DNA of 64,000 nt from Janthinobacterium sp. 61 (GCF_002846335.1 NZ_PJMQ01000001.1:3596001-3660000), one strand, 5' to 3'; shown: positions 44,128 to 52,285, numbered from the stretch's first letter. Translations and numbers: made by a program. Notes: generated by a model from the sequence alone, not told the origin.

Positions 44128-46413
44128 TCACATCGGTTTTACTGCCGCTTTCATACGCTGAGGCAATACCTGTGCTGGCCCTTTTTCCAGCAAGCCCAGC
44201 ACCACTTGCAGCGCCATGGCGACGGCGCCGACGATGAAGACCACGTCACCGAAGGTGCGTATCCAGCGCAGGTTCTGCAACAGCGGCTGCTGCATGAATT
44301 CCTCACTGCGCGCATACCACAGGCCTTCCGTCACGCTGGCGTGGAACTGGATGACGCCAATCGGCAACAAGCTGGTAAAGATCATCAGCACCAGGCCCGC
44401 GTTCAAGCCCCAGAAAGCCGTCTTCATCAACGCAGTGCTGAAGCGGTAGTCGGGCCGTAAATAACGTAGCACCAGCAAGGTAAAACCCAGCGCCAGGAAG
44501 CCATACACGCCGAACAGCGCCGCATGCGCATGCACGGGGGTCGTGTTGAGGCCCTGGATGTAGTACAGCGCCACGGGCGGATTGATCATGAAGCCCAGCA
44601 CGCCCGCGCCCAGCATGTTCCAGAAGGCGACGGCGACAAAGCACATCATGGGCCAGCGCAACTGCTCCATCCACGGCGCACGCTCCTTCAGGCGCCAGTT
44701 TTCCCACGCTTCATGCCCCAGCACGATCAGCGGCACCACTTCGAGCGCGCTGAAACTGGCGCCGATGGCCATCACCGGCGTGGTGGTGCCGGCAAAGTAC
44801 AGATGGTGGAAAGTGCCGGGTATGCCGCCCAGCATGAACAGCGAGGCCGACGCCAGGCTGGCCGCCGTGGCCATGCGCACCGACACCAGCCCCAGGGTCG
44901 AGAAGATGAAGGCCAGCGCCGTGGTGGCGAAGACTTCGAAGAACCCTTCCACCCACAGGTGCACCACCCACCAGCGCCAGTATTCCATCACGGACAGGTG
45001 CGTGCGTTCGCCGTAGAACAGGCCGGCACCATAGAACAGGCCGATGGCGCCCACGGACGCGGTCAGCAGCGCCAGCAGATTCTTGTCGCCGCCTGGCTGG
45101 CGCAAGGCCGGCACGACGCCGCGCAGCATCAACACCAGCCACAGCAGGATGCCCACGTACTTGCCGATCTGCCACAAACGTCCGAGGTCCACATATTCAT
45201 AGCCCTGGTGACCGAGCCAGAAGTTCCACTCGGGCGGCATGATTTGCGCAATCGCCAGGTAATTGCCGATGAAGGAGCCGACGACCACAAGCACCAGTGC
45301 CCAGAACAGCACGTCGACGCCCAGGCGCTGCCACCTGGGATCCTTGCCGCCATTGATCAAGGGCGCGAGGAACAGGCCAGCGGCCAGGAAGCCCGTGGCG
45401 ATCCAGAACAGCGCGGCCTGGATATGCCAGGTGCGCGTGAGCGCATACGGGAACCAGCGCGACACATCGATGCCGTAGAACTGCTGTCCTTCCACCGTGT
45501 AATGCGCCGTAAAGCCACCGATGAAGACCTGGAAGATGAACAGCGCCACCACCAGGAACAGGTACTTGCCCAGTCCCCGCTGCGAGGGCGTGAGGGCGAA
45601 CGTCGTCAACGGGTCGCGCGGGCCGGGCGCGGGAAGCGCTTCGTCGTGGTCGCGCAAAAAGGCCCAGCCCCACACGAGGAAGCCGACACCGGCCAGCAGC
45701 ACCACCACGCTGGCGACCGACCAGACGAGGTTTTCGCCGCTGGGCTGGTTGCCGATCAGGGGTTCATGCGGCCAGTTGTTCGTGTACGTGACTTTCTGGC
45801 CCGGACGCTCGGTGGCGGCGGCCCATGCCGTCCAGAAGAAAAACTGCGTCATCTGTGCGCGCCGCTCGGCACTGGGCAGGGTATTTTCCTTCATGGCGAA
45901 ATGTTCGCGGCTGGCGTGCAGCGCTGGCGCGTCGGAAAACAGCTGGTCGTAATAGTGCGCCGTGTTGGCGATGGCTTGCACGCGGCGCGGCGACAGGTGC
46001 AGTACTTGTTCTTCATCGACCCCGTTGCCGCGGTATTCCAGCTTGAGCGCTTCGCGCAACGCCGCCTGCGCGGGGCCGTCAAGCGCCGCGTACGTCTTGC
46101 CATGCTGCTCTTGCGCGGCCAGTTCCAGCCAGGCCGTCAGTTCGCGGTGCAGCCAATCGGCCGTCCAGTCGGGCGCCTGGTAAGCGCCGTGGCCCCAGAT
46201 GGAACCCAGCTGCATGCCGCCGACGGATTGCCAGGCTGTCTGCCCATCGAGGATGCCCTCGCGGTCGAACAGTTGCCGGCCATCTTGCGCCAGCACTTGC
46301 GCGGGGATGGGCGGTGCCTGCCGGTAAACTTCGACACCGTAGTAGCCGAGCAGCGAAAACGTCACGATCAGCACACCGATCAGTGTAAACCAGAGTTTTT
46401 TGTAGGGACCCAT
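44128..46413 (-). CDS. norB: Quinol-dependent nitric oxide reductase (qNor)
   Basis: 761 aa, single-subunit qNor that reduces two NO to N2O with electrons from quinol, in the inner membrane. The first helix and ~200-residue periplasmic extension distinguish qNor from the cNor subunit. The heme-copper-oxidase-like core has about 13 helices with conserved His ligands, including YWRWWVVHLWVEGFFEVF, GTFHHLYFAGTTTP and HAHAALFGVYGFLALG. It starts 14 nt after ytfE and is the third gene of the nirK-ytfE-norB unit. No norC is present, in line with qNor. Confidence 0.96.
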   Translation of the reverse strand: MGPYKKLWFTLIGVLIVTFSLLGYYGVEVYRQAPPIPAQVLAQDGRQLFDREGILDGQTAWQSVGGMQLGSIWGHGAYQAPDWTADWLHRELTAWLELAAQEQHGKTYAALDGPAQAALREALKLEYRGNGVDEEQVLHLSPRRVQAIANTAHYYDQLFSDAPALHASREHFAMKENTLPSAERRAQMTQFFFWTAWAAATERPGQKVTYTNNWPHEPLIGNQPSGENLVWSVASVVVLLAGVGFLVWGWAFLRDHDEALPAPGPRDPLTTFALTPSQRGLGKYLFLVVALFIFQVFIGGFTAHYTVEGQQFYGIDVSRWFPYALTRTWHIQAALFWIATGFLAAGLFLAPLINGGKDPRWQRLGVDVLFWALVLVVVGSFIGNYLAIAQIMPPEWNFWLGHQGYEYVDLGRLWQIGKYVGILLWLVLMLRGVVPALRQPGGDKNLLALLTASVGAIGLFYGAGLFYGERTHLSVMEYWRWWVVHLWVEGFFEVFATTALAFIFSTLGLVSVRMATAASLASASLFMLGGIPGTFHHLYFAGTTTPVMAIGASFSALEVVPLIVLGHEAWENWRLKERAPWMEQLRWPMMCFVAVAFWNMLGAGVLGFMINPPVALYYIQGLNTTPVHAHAALFGVYGFLALGFTLLVLRYLRPDYRFSTALMKTAFWGLNAGLVLMIFTSLLPIGVIQFHASVTEGLWYARSEEFMQQPLLQNLRWIRTFGDVVFIVGAVAMALQVVLGLLEKGPAQVLPQRMKAAVKPM

Positions 46414-46427
46414 GGGTCTTTCCTTTG

Positions 46428-47105
46428 TCAGTGCACCACGGCCGGCGCAAAGCGCTCGAACAGGATATTGTTTTCGGTATGAATGTGCGCCATCAAGTCT
46501 GCACGGAAGGTACGCAGGCCCGTGTAGAGCGCGCGCCAGGTGGTGCAGGCGCCGGCTGGCGCGGTGATATCGTTCGTCATTGCCTCCATGGCGCGCAAGG
46601 CCACACCATGGTCGTCATGCTCCATGCGCATCACGTTGATGGGCGCGCCGGCCCGGGGGCCATGGCCGCGCACGATCATGGGGAACAGCACGTCCTCTTC
46701 CTTGCGCATATGGCTTTCCAGCTCCTGCGCCATGGCCGACAGATGTTCTGCCAGCCCGTGCGGACAGTCGGCGCGGTCGCCATGCACCTGCTCGACCTTG
46801 CGTGCCAGGCGTATCAGCTCTGGCAGCTGCTCGCGGTGCACGGCGTGGTAGCGCACCAGGATATGCTCCACCAGCTCGGTGGCCGGGGCTTCCTGCCAGT
46901 CACGCTCGCCACCGGTATCGGCGCGTGCTGCCAGCACTTGCAGTTCCTCGACGATGGGCGCCGTGTCCACGCCGGCCGCTTCGGCCGCCGCGCGCAGGGT
47001 CTTGTTGCCGCCGCAGCAAAAATCCAGGCGGTGGGCATCGAACAGGCGCGTGGCGCCAGGGATGCGGCGGGCCAGCTGGCCCAGGGATAGGTCGATCATT
47101 TCCAT
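46428..47105 (-). CDS. ytfE: Di-iron iron-sulfur cluster repair protein YtfE/ScdA (RIC)
   Basis: 225 aa. N-terminal ScdA_N domain with RLDFCCGGNKTLRAAA (Cys-Cys-Gly-Gly), then a hemerythrin-like four-helix bundle supplying the di-iron ligands: EHILVRYHAVHREQLP, ESHMRKEEDVLFP, RMEHDDHGVALRAM and LMAHIHTENNILF. RIC proteins repair NO-damaged Fe-S proteins and may release or bind NO. Its place between nirK and norB fits a role in limiting NO damage while nitrite is reduced. The gap to nirK is 30 nt. Confidence 0.95.
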   Translation of the reverse strand: MEMIDLSLGQLARRIPGATRLFDAHRLDFCCGGNKTLRAAAEAAGVDTAPIVEELQVLAARADTGGERDWQEAPATELVEHILVRYHAVHREQLPELIRLARKVEQVHGDRADCPHGLAEHLSAMAQELESHMRKEEDVLFPMIVRGHGPRAGAPINVMRMEHDDHGVALRAMEAMTNDITAPAGACTTWRALYTGLRTFRADLMAHIHTENNILFERFAPAVVH

Positions 47106-47135
47106 AACAGTTCCTTGATGATGAATGGGGGTGGT

Positions 47136-48626
47136 TTATTGCACGGCGCCCGCGTGGTAGACGCCCGGTACGGGCTCGCCCGTCACTTCCAGCACGCCAA
47201 CGGCGCCCTTGCCGGCGCGCGACAGCGCATGGTCGACCAGCAGATAGCTGCCCGGGTGCTGTACCTTGAGTTCGACGATGGTCGCGCCGCCCGGTGCCAC
47301 GAGGGTGGTTTGCACGTCGTGTTTCGGGCTGCTGATGGAGCCTTCGCTATATACCTTGTCGAAGATCTCGCCGATGATGTGGAAGGATGAAATCTTGTTC
47401 GGGCCGCCCACGCCGAAATAGATGCGCACCGTCTCGCCGACCTTCGCCTGCAATTTGTGCGTCTTGCTCAGGGCGCCTACTTCGCCATTGAAGACGTAAT
47501 AGTCGGGCAGTTCATTGGCCATTTTTTCCAGGTTAGGTTCCTGGTGCACGGGCGCGCCGTGCGGACGGCCCGTGTACATTTCGCCCTGCATCACGTAATA
47601 CTCGCGGTCCACTTTGGACAGGCCGCCTTCCGGTTCGATCAGGATCATGCCGTACATGCCGGCCGCGATATGCTGAGGCACCAGGGGCGTAGCGCAGTGG
47701 TACACATACAGGCCAGGATTGAGCGCCTTGAAGGTGACCGTTTTTTCCTGCCCTGGCGCCACCTGCGTATGCTGTCCGCCGCCATGGCCGCCCGTCACCG
47801 CGTGCAGGTCGATCGAGTGGATCATCTTGCTGTCCTTCGCATTGAACAGGGTCAGTTCCACCGTGTCGCCCACCTTGGCGCGCAGCATCGGACCGGGCAC
47901 TTGCCGGTTGAAGGTCCAGTAAGTAAAACTGGTGCCGTCATCGAGCTTGCCCGGCAGCTCCACCGTCTCCATGCGGTACTTGAGCAACTGCGGCGCGCGC
48001 GCGCCGATGGCGGCCGGCACGGAGGCCGGGTTGGCCGCCACGCTGACAGCCGAGGGATCGGGACCGCGCATCGGCGACGGCGCGGGCGTGTACAGGGCCA
48101 GCGCGGCGGCCTGGCTGGACTCGTTGGCCGCGCTGCCGGCGCCAGCAGCCTTCGGTGCTCCGGCTTCGGCCTGCGACGTCCCGCTCACTTCCAGCTTGCC
48201 TTCCATGCCGATCTGGCGGTGGCCGGGGATCGAGCAGTAATAGGTGAACGTGCCGGCGCGCGTGACCTTGAAGCGCACGCTGGTGCTGCCGCTACTGGCG
48301 CTGAATTTGGCGGATGCCACGTTGAGTTCCGGGATCAGCAGATCGTGCTCGGCGCCTTCGCCGCTTTTCAGCACCAGTTCGACCGTGTCGCCCACGTTCG
48401 CCGCCAGCACGGGATTGACCTGGCCCTTGGCATCGATGAATACCATCTTGCCATCGACGATATTGGTTTGCAGTTCATAGCGCTTGAGCGCGGCGGCGGC
48501 AGGAGGTTTGGCCGCAGTAGCGGCAGCGCTGGCCGGCAGGCTCGCCTGTGCTGGCACGGACAGGGGCATGGCCAGGACGCAGACGGCGGCGGCAATGGCG
48601 CGGAGGGAGGGAGTCGTTTTCATCAA
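47136..48626 (-). CDS. nirK: Copper nitrite reductase NirK with an extra N-terminal cupredoxin domain
   Basis: 496 aa periplasmic enzyme reducing nitrite to NO. Signal peptide ends near residue 28. Residues ~48-148 form an added cupredoxin with its own type 1 copper ligands (H94, then C131-X4-H136-X4-M141). An Ala/Pro linker (~150-205) leads to the two-domain core. Core type 1 ligands: H270, C311, H319, M324; type 2 ligands: H275, H310, H466; catalytic pair D273 and H416. The C-X7-H spacing of CATPLVPQH is the class II (AniA-like) form. N-terminal cupredoxin fusion is known from the Hyphomicrobium denitrificans enzyme; it could receive or store electrons. First gene of nirK-ytfE-norB, with a sigma-54 promoter upstream. 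Confidence 0.95.
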   Translation of the reverse strand: MMKTTPSLRAIAAAVCVLAMPLSVPAQASLPASAAATAAKPPAAAALKRYELQTNIVDGKMVFIDAKGQVNPVLAANVGDTVELVLKSGEGAEHDLLIPELNVASAKFSASSGSTSVRFKVTRAGTFTYYCSIPGHRQIGMEGKLEVSGTSQAEAGAPKAAGAGSAANESSQAAALALYTPAPSPMRGPDPSAVSVAANPASVPAAIGARAPQLLKYRMETVELPGKLDDGTSFTYWTFNRQVPGPMLRAKVGDTVELTLFNAKDSKMIHSIDLHAVTGGHGGGQHTQVAPGQEKTVTFKALNPGLYVYHCATPLVPQHIAAGMYGMILIEPEGGLSKVDREYYVMQGEMYTGRPHGAPVHQEPNLEKMANELPDYYVFNGEVGALSKTHKLQAKVGETVRIYFGVGGPNKISSFHIIGEIFDKVYSEGSISSPKHDVQTTLVAPGGATIVELKVQHPGSYLLVDHALSRAGKGAVGVLEVTGEPVPGVYHAGAVQ

Positions 48627-48667
48627 GCTTTCCTTGGTCTTGTATGCCGGTTCGGCACTCTTGTCTA

Positions 48668-48683
48668 GGCAAACCGTGTGCCA
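48668..48683 (-). promoter_or_regulatory. Sigma-54 (-24/-12) promoter of nirK
   Basis: On the minus strand TGGCACACGGTTTGCC matches TGGCAC-N5-TTGC exactly, with 10 bp between the invariant GG and GC. The expected start is near 48657, about 31 nt upstream of the nirK ATG. Confidence 0.82.
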
Positions 48684-48691
48684 GGAAAAAC

Positions 48692-48705
48692 TTGTTTTAA
48701 ATCAA
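48692..48705. promoter_or_regulatory. FNR/NNR-like palindrome
   Basis: TTGTTTTAAATCAA fits the FNR/DNR box TTGAT-N4-ATCAA with one mismatch. It lies about 40 bp upstream of the predicted nirK start and partly overlaps the IHF site. It may be chance in this AT-rich stretch. Confidence 0.35.
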
Positions 48706-48712
48706 CGATTTG
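48700..48712. promoter_or_regulatory. IHF-binding consensus
   Basis: AATCAACGATTTG is a perfect match to WATCAANNNNTTR. It lies between the NorR sites and the -24/-12 promoter, centred about 49 bp upstream of the predicted nirK start, the usual place for DNA bending in sigma-54 systems. Confidence 0.6.
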
Positions 48713-48722
48713 AAAAATGCAG

Positions 48723-48779
48723 GGTCGTAATGACCCATGTTTGCCGTGGTTCCTTGTACCCTGCATGGTACTTATGACC
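48723..48779. promoter_or_regulatory. Three NorR enhancer sites (GGT-N7-ACC)
   Basis: Three exact matches to the betaproteobacterial NorR site GGT-N7-ACC: GGTCGTAATGACC (48723-48735), GGTTCCTTGTACC (48748-48760) and GGTACTTATGACC (48767-48779). They lie about 65-120 bp upstream of the predicted nirK start. The third overlaps the norR start codon, so NorR may also repress itself. Confidence 0.75.
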
Positions 48780-50333
48780 ACCACCGCCATCCACCTGCTG
48801 CTACTCACCGATCTGGTCGCCGACCTGCCCGTGGCCGTGCGCCTGCAGCGCCTGGTAGGCAGCCTGCGCGCGCACTTCGGCTGCGAGGCCGTGGCCTTGC
48901 TCAAGCTCGATGGCGAGCACCTGCGCCCCGTGGCGATGGCCGGCCTGGCCAGCGACGCGCTGGGACGCCGGTTCGCCGTCGCCGACCACCCGCGCCTGGC
49001 CGCCATCCTGCAGCGGCGCGGCGTGCTGTGCTTTCATCACGACAGCTCCCTGCCCGATCCCTACGATGGCCTGATCGCCGAGCGGGCGGGCGAGCCGCTG
49101 CCCGTGCACGACTGCATGGGCATGGCGCTGGACCTGGAAGGCGAACGCTGGGGCGTGATTACGCTCGACGCGCTACAGGTGGGCACCTTCGACGCGCGCG
49201 CGCAGCGCGACCTGGGCGAGCTGGCCTGCGCCATCGAAGCGGCCGTGCGCGTGACCCGCCTGGAGACGGAAATCCGCGCCCTGCGCCTGTCGGGCGGCGC
49301 CATGCTGGCCGACGCGCAAGCGCCGCGCGAGGAACACGACTTCGTGGGCCAGAGCAGCGCCATCATGCAGCTGCTGCACGAGCTGCAGGTGGTCGCCGAA
49401 TCGGACCTGCCCGTGCTGCTGCTGGGCGAGACGGGTGTCGGCAAGGAACTGTGTGCACACCGCCTGCACCGGCTGTCGCGTCGCGCCGGCAAGCCCCTGA
49501 TCCACGTCAATTGTGCGGCCTTGCCCGAATCCCTGGCAGAAAGCGAATTGTTCGGCCATGTGCGGGGCGCGTTTTCCGGTGCCGTCAGCGACCGGCCCGG
49601 GCGTTTCGAGGCGGCCGAAGGGGGCACCCTGTTTCTCGATGAAGTGGGAGAGTTGCCGCTGTCGATACAGGCCAAGCTGCTGCGCACCTTGCAAAATGGC
49701 GAAATCCAGCGCCTGGGCGCGGACCGGCCGCGCCGGGTCAACGTGCGGGTGATCGCCGCCACCAACCGCAGCCTGCGCGAGCATGTGCGCGACGGCTCGT
49801 TCCGCGCCGACCTGTATCACCGTTTGTCCGTGTATCCGGTGCAGATTCCGCCGCTGCGCGAGCGGGGCAATGACGTGCTGCTGCTGGCCGGCGGTTTCCT
49901 TGAGCTCAACCGCGCGCGCCTGGGGCTGCGCAGCCTGCGCCTGTCCGCCGCAGCGGAAAACGCCTTATGCCATTACCGCTGGCCGGGCAATGTGCGCGAA
50001 CTCGAACATGTGATCAGCCGGGCCGCGCTGAAAGCGGTGATCCGCGGCGCGGACCGCAAGGACATCGTGACCCTGGAAACGGATATGCTCGACCTCGATG
50101 CGCTGGAGACGCCAGCCGGTACGGACACGCTGCCGCCAGTGCCAGGCGCGTGCGGCACGCCGGCGGCGCCGCTGCTGTCCATGCATCAGATCGTGGAAGC
50201 GAGCCAGCGCCAGGCCATCCGGCAAGCGCTGCTCCTGCATCAGGATAACTGGGCCGCCGCCGCGCGCCAGCTGGGACTGGACGCCAGCAACTTGCACAAG
50301 CTGGCGCGCCGGGTGGGACTGAAGAACAACTAG
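48774..50333 (+). CDS. norR: NO-responsive sigma-54 activator NorR
   Basis: 519 aa. Residues 1-170 are the GAF sensor that binds NO through a mononuclear iron in the family. The AAA+ domain has Walker A GETGVGKE (218-225), GAFSGA at 265-270 (Ser in place of Thr of GAFTGA), LFLDEVGELPLS and PLRERGNDV. The last ~50 residues are a Fis-type helix-turn-helix (LLHQDNWAAAARQLGLD). It is divergent from nirK and shares the control region. The ATG at 48774 fits the NorR N-terminus; upstream in-frame ATGs at 48765 and 48717 are less likely. Copy C of the palindromic element follows the stop. Confidence 0.94.
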   Translation: MTTTAIHLLLLTDLVADLPVAVRLQRLVGSLRAHFGCEAVALLKLDGEHLRPVAMAGLASDALGRRFAVADHPRLAAILQRRGVLCFHHDSSLPDPYDGLIAERAGEPLPVHDCMGMALDLEGERWGVITLDALQVGTFDARAQRDLGELACAIEAAVRVTRLETEIRALRLSGGAMLADAQAPREEHDFVGQSSAIMQLLHELQVVAESDLPVLLLGETGVGKELCAHRLHRLSRRAGKPLIHVNCAALPESLAESELFGHVRGAFSGAVSDRPGRFEAAEGGTLFLDEVGELPLSIQAKLLRTLQNGEIQRLGADRPRRVNVRVIAATNRSLREHVRDGSFRADLYHRLSVYPVQIPPLRERGNDVLLLAGGFLELNRARLGLRSLRLSAAAENALCHYRWPGNVRELEHVISRAALKAVIRGADRKDIVTLETDMLDLDALETPAGTDTLPPVPGACGTPAAPLLSMHQIVEASQRQAIRQALLLHQDNWAAAARQLGLDASNLHKLARRVGLKNN

Positions 50334-50334
50334 G

Positions 50335-50456
50335 CAAACCTACTGCGCGTCATGATTTGCGGCCGCCGATGCTCACTGCCTCGGCGTCACCGTGCATTCG
50401 CACAGCCACGCATTTCGACCATAACTCAGCGCCGCTCGCTACGGTTTTGTCAGGTG
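50335..50456. repeat. Dispersed intergenic palindromic element, copy C (diverged)
   Basis: Starts at the norR stop and runs towards the convergent cytochrome gene. It shares the outer CAAACCTACTGCGCG and CGCTACGGTTTTG arms and the GATGCTCAC segment with copy A, but has lost the CCGTACT-AGTACGG core palindrome. Confidence 0.7.
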
Positions 50457-50487
50457 TGAGAAAAACGAATGTATCCGGCGATACCGC

Positions 50488-50832
50488 TCAGCGGTGAATG
50501 ACCAGGGTGGTCGGCAAGCTGTGCAGATAGGCGGCCAGGTCCTTGATGTCCTGGTTGCTCAGCGGTTTCACCTGGCCCGTCATGATGGCGTTATTGCGGC
50601 CATTGGCCTTGTCGCCCCGTTTATACGCCGTCAAGGCGTGTTCCAGGTAATCCTTGTGCTGGCCCGCCAGTTTTGGGTACGACGGATCGATGGGCGAGCC
50701 GTAATCCTTGCCGTGGCAGGTGGCGCAGCTGTATTTTTCGGCCAGAGCCTTGCCCGTGTTGATATTGCCGGCGGCGCTGGCGCCGAACGAGACAGTGGCG
50801 CATACGAGGGCGGCGAGTAGTGTTTTCATCAT
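50488..50832 (-). CDS. Small periplasmic c-type cytochrome
   Basis: 114 aa. Signal peptide ends near GASAAGN (about residue 21). One heme site CATCH (C36-H40) and a probable axial Met at M84 in NAIMTG. Class I type, resembling one half of cytochrome c4/c5-like proteins. It follows another monoheme cytochrome by 11 nt. Being next to norR and nirK, it could carry electrons to NirK, but this is inference. Confidence 0.9.
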   Translation of the reverse strand: MMKTLLAALVCATVSFGASAAGNINTGKALAEKYSCATCHGKDYGSPIDPSYPKLAGQHKDYLEHALTAYKRGDKANGRNNAIMTGQVKPLSNQDIKDLAAYLHSLPTTLVIHR

Positions 50833-50843
50833 CTGGCTGGTCC

Positions 50844-51173
50844 TCAGTTCGGCTTGGCTTGTTGCGCATAATACGCGGCGACATCGGCGATATCCTGGTC
50901 GGACAGGCTGCTGGCGATGCCCTTCATGCTCGGGTGCTTGCGGTCGCCCTTCTTGTAGGCTTGCAGCGCATTCTCGATATATTTTGCCGGCTGGCCACCG
51001 ATCATCGGCACCTGGAACACTTCGGGGAAGGTCGCCTTGTAACCGGGAATGCCGTGGCAGCCGATACACATTTCCACCTTGGCAGGGGCTGCCTTGGCGT
51101 TTCCTACAATGTCAGCCGCTGTGACGGCATTTGCTATGCCGGCAAGCACGAGAAGTGCAAATATTTTTTTCAT
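50844..51173 (-). CDS. Small periplasmic c-type cytochrome
   Basis: 109 aa. Signal peptide ends near VTAAD (about residue 20). Heme site CIGCH (C36-H40); probable axial Met M83 in HPSMKGIA. The C-terminal half is similar to the downstream cytochrome (AYKKGDRKH and AYKRGDKAN; SDQDIADVAAYY and SNQDIKDLAAYL), so the two are tandem duplicates. The ATG at 51173 is taken because the signal peptide starts there; no clear Shine-Dalgarno precedes it. A promoter with direct repeats lies upstream. Confidence 0.9.
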   Translation of the reverse strand: MKKIFALLVLAGIANAVTAADIVGNAKAAPAKVEMCIGCHGIPGYKATFPEVFQVPMIGGQPAKYIENALQAYKKGDRKHPSMKGIASSLSDQDIADVAAYYAQQAKPN

Positions 51174-51226
51174 AGTGGCAATGTGAACAAAGGTAATCGG
51201 AGAAACGCCAGAGCTGGTTTTTATTG

Positions 51227-51256
51227 ATCTTATGTGTTGACAATTAAGGTTGACAA
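51227..51256 (-). promoter_or_regulatory. Putative promoter of the cytochrome pair with TTGACAATTAA direct repeat
   Basis: On the minus strand: -35 TTGTCA (51251-51256), 18-nt spacer, -10 TAAGAT (51227-51232). The same segment, read on the plus strand, contains two copies of TTGACAATTAA 13 bp apart (51237-51247 and 51250-51260), a possible regulator site. Confidence 0.45.
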
Positions 51257-51406
51257 TTAATCTGCTGCTTGCCGATTCTAGCCAAGATATTCTTGCAAGT
51301 CCACCTATAAAACCCGCATTGTAGGCAGGCAGGCACAGCCCGTCCGCGTGGCGGTGCGCCACAGTTCTGTTTATACTCTCCATTTCCCTACTTTGGCAGA
51401 CCGCTC

Positions 51407-52276
51407 ATGCAAGCACAGCACACCCAGCAAGGCCAACGCTTCGAAGGTTCCGACAGCTATGTTGCCACCGCCGACCTGAAACTGGCCGTGAACGCGGCGC
51501 TGACCCTGCAGCGCCCGCTGCTGATCAAGGGCGAACCGGGTACGGGAAAGACCATGCTGGCAGAAGAAGTGGCCGCCGCGCTGAACATGCCGCTGATGCA
51601 ATGGCATATCAAATCGACTACCAAGGCGCAGCAGGGCCTGTACGAATACGACGCCGTTTCGCGCCTGCGCGATTCCCAGTTGGGCGACGAGCGCGTGCGC
51701 GACATCCAGAACTACATCGTCAAGGGCGTGCTGTGGCAGGCATTCACGGCGCCCGAACCGGTGGTGTTGCTGATCGACGAAATCGACAAGGCCGACATCG
51801 AATTCCCGAACGACCTGCTGCGCGAACTGGACCGGATGGAATTCTATGTCTACGAGACGCGCGAAATGGTCACGGCGCGCCACCGCCCGCTGGTCATCAT
51901 CACCTCGAACAATGAAAAGGAATTGCCGGACGCCTTCTTGCGCCGCTGTTTCTTTCATTACATCAAATTCCCGGACAAGGACACGATGGAGCAGATCGTC
52001 GCCGTCCACTACCCACACCTGAAACAGGAATTGCTGGCCCAGGCGCTGCAAACCTTCTATGAAGTGCGCGACGTGCCAGGCCTGAAGAAAAAACCCTCGA
52101 CGTCGGAATTCCTCGACTGGCTCAAGCTCCTGCTGGCCGAGGACATCCCCGTCGAAGCGCTGCGCAGCAAGGACAACAAGGCGGTCGTGCCGCCCCTGCA
52201 TGGCGCGCTGCTGAAAAACGAGCAGGATGTGCATCTGTTCGAGCGCCTGATGTTCATGTCGCGCACCAACCGCTAA
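51407..52276 (+). CDS. MoxR-family AAA+ ATPase
   Basis: 289 aa. Walker A GEPGTGKTMLAEE near residue 43, Walker B VVLLIDEIDKADIEF, sensor TSNNEKELPDAFLRRCFFHY. MoxR ATPases act as chaperones that mature protein complexes or insert metal cofactors, together with a VWA-domain partner. That partner lies two genes on (52942). The pair is typical; the GNAT gene between them is not. Confidence 0.93.
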   Translation: MQAQHTQQGQRFEGSDSYVATADLKLAVNAALTLQRPLLIKGEPGTGKTMLAEEVAAALNMPLMQWHIKSTTKAQQGLYEYDAVSRLRDSQLGDERVRDIQNYIVKGVLWQAFTAPEPVVLLIDEIDKADIEFPNDLLRELDRMEFYVYETREMVTARHRPLVIITSNNEKELPDAFLRRCFFHYIKFPDKDTMEQIVAVHYPHLKQELLAQALQTFYEVRDVPGLKKKPSTSEFLDWLKLLLAEDIPVEALRSKDNKAVVPPLHGALLKNEQDVHLFERLMFMSRTNR

Positions 52277-52285
52277 GGAGCTCCG

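Noticed and set aside
48717..48773. Longer NorR start at 48717 or 48765
   Set aside because: The extra residues do not resemble NorR and would be encoded across the NorR sites; the family N-terminus begins at 48774.
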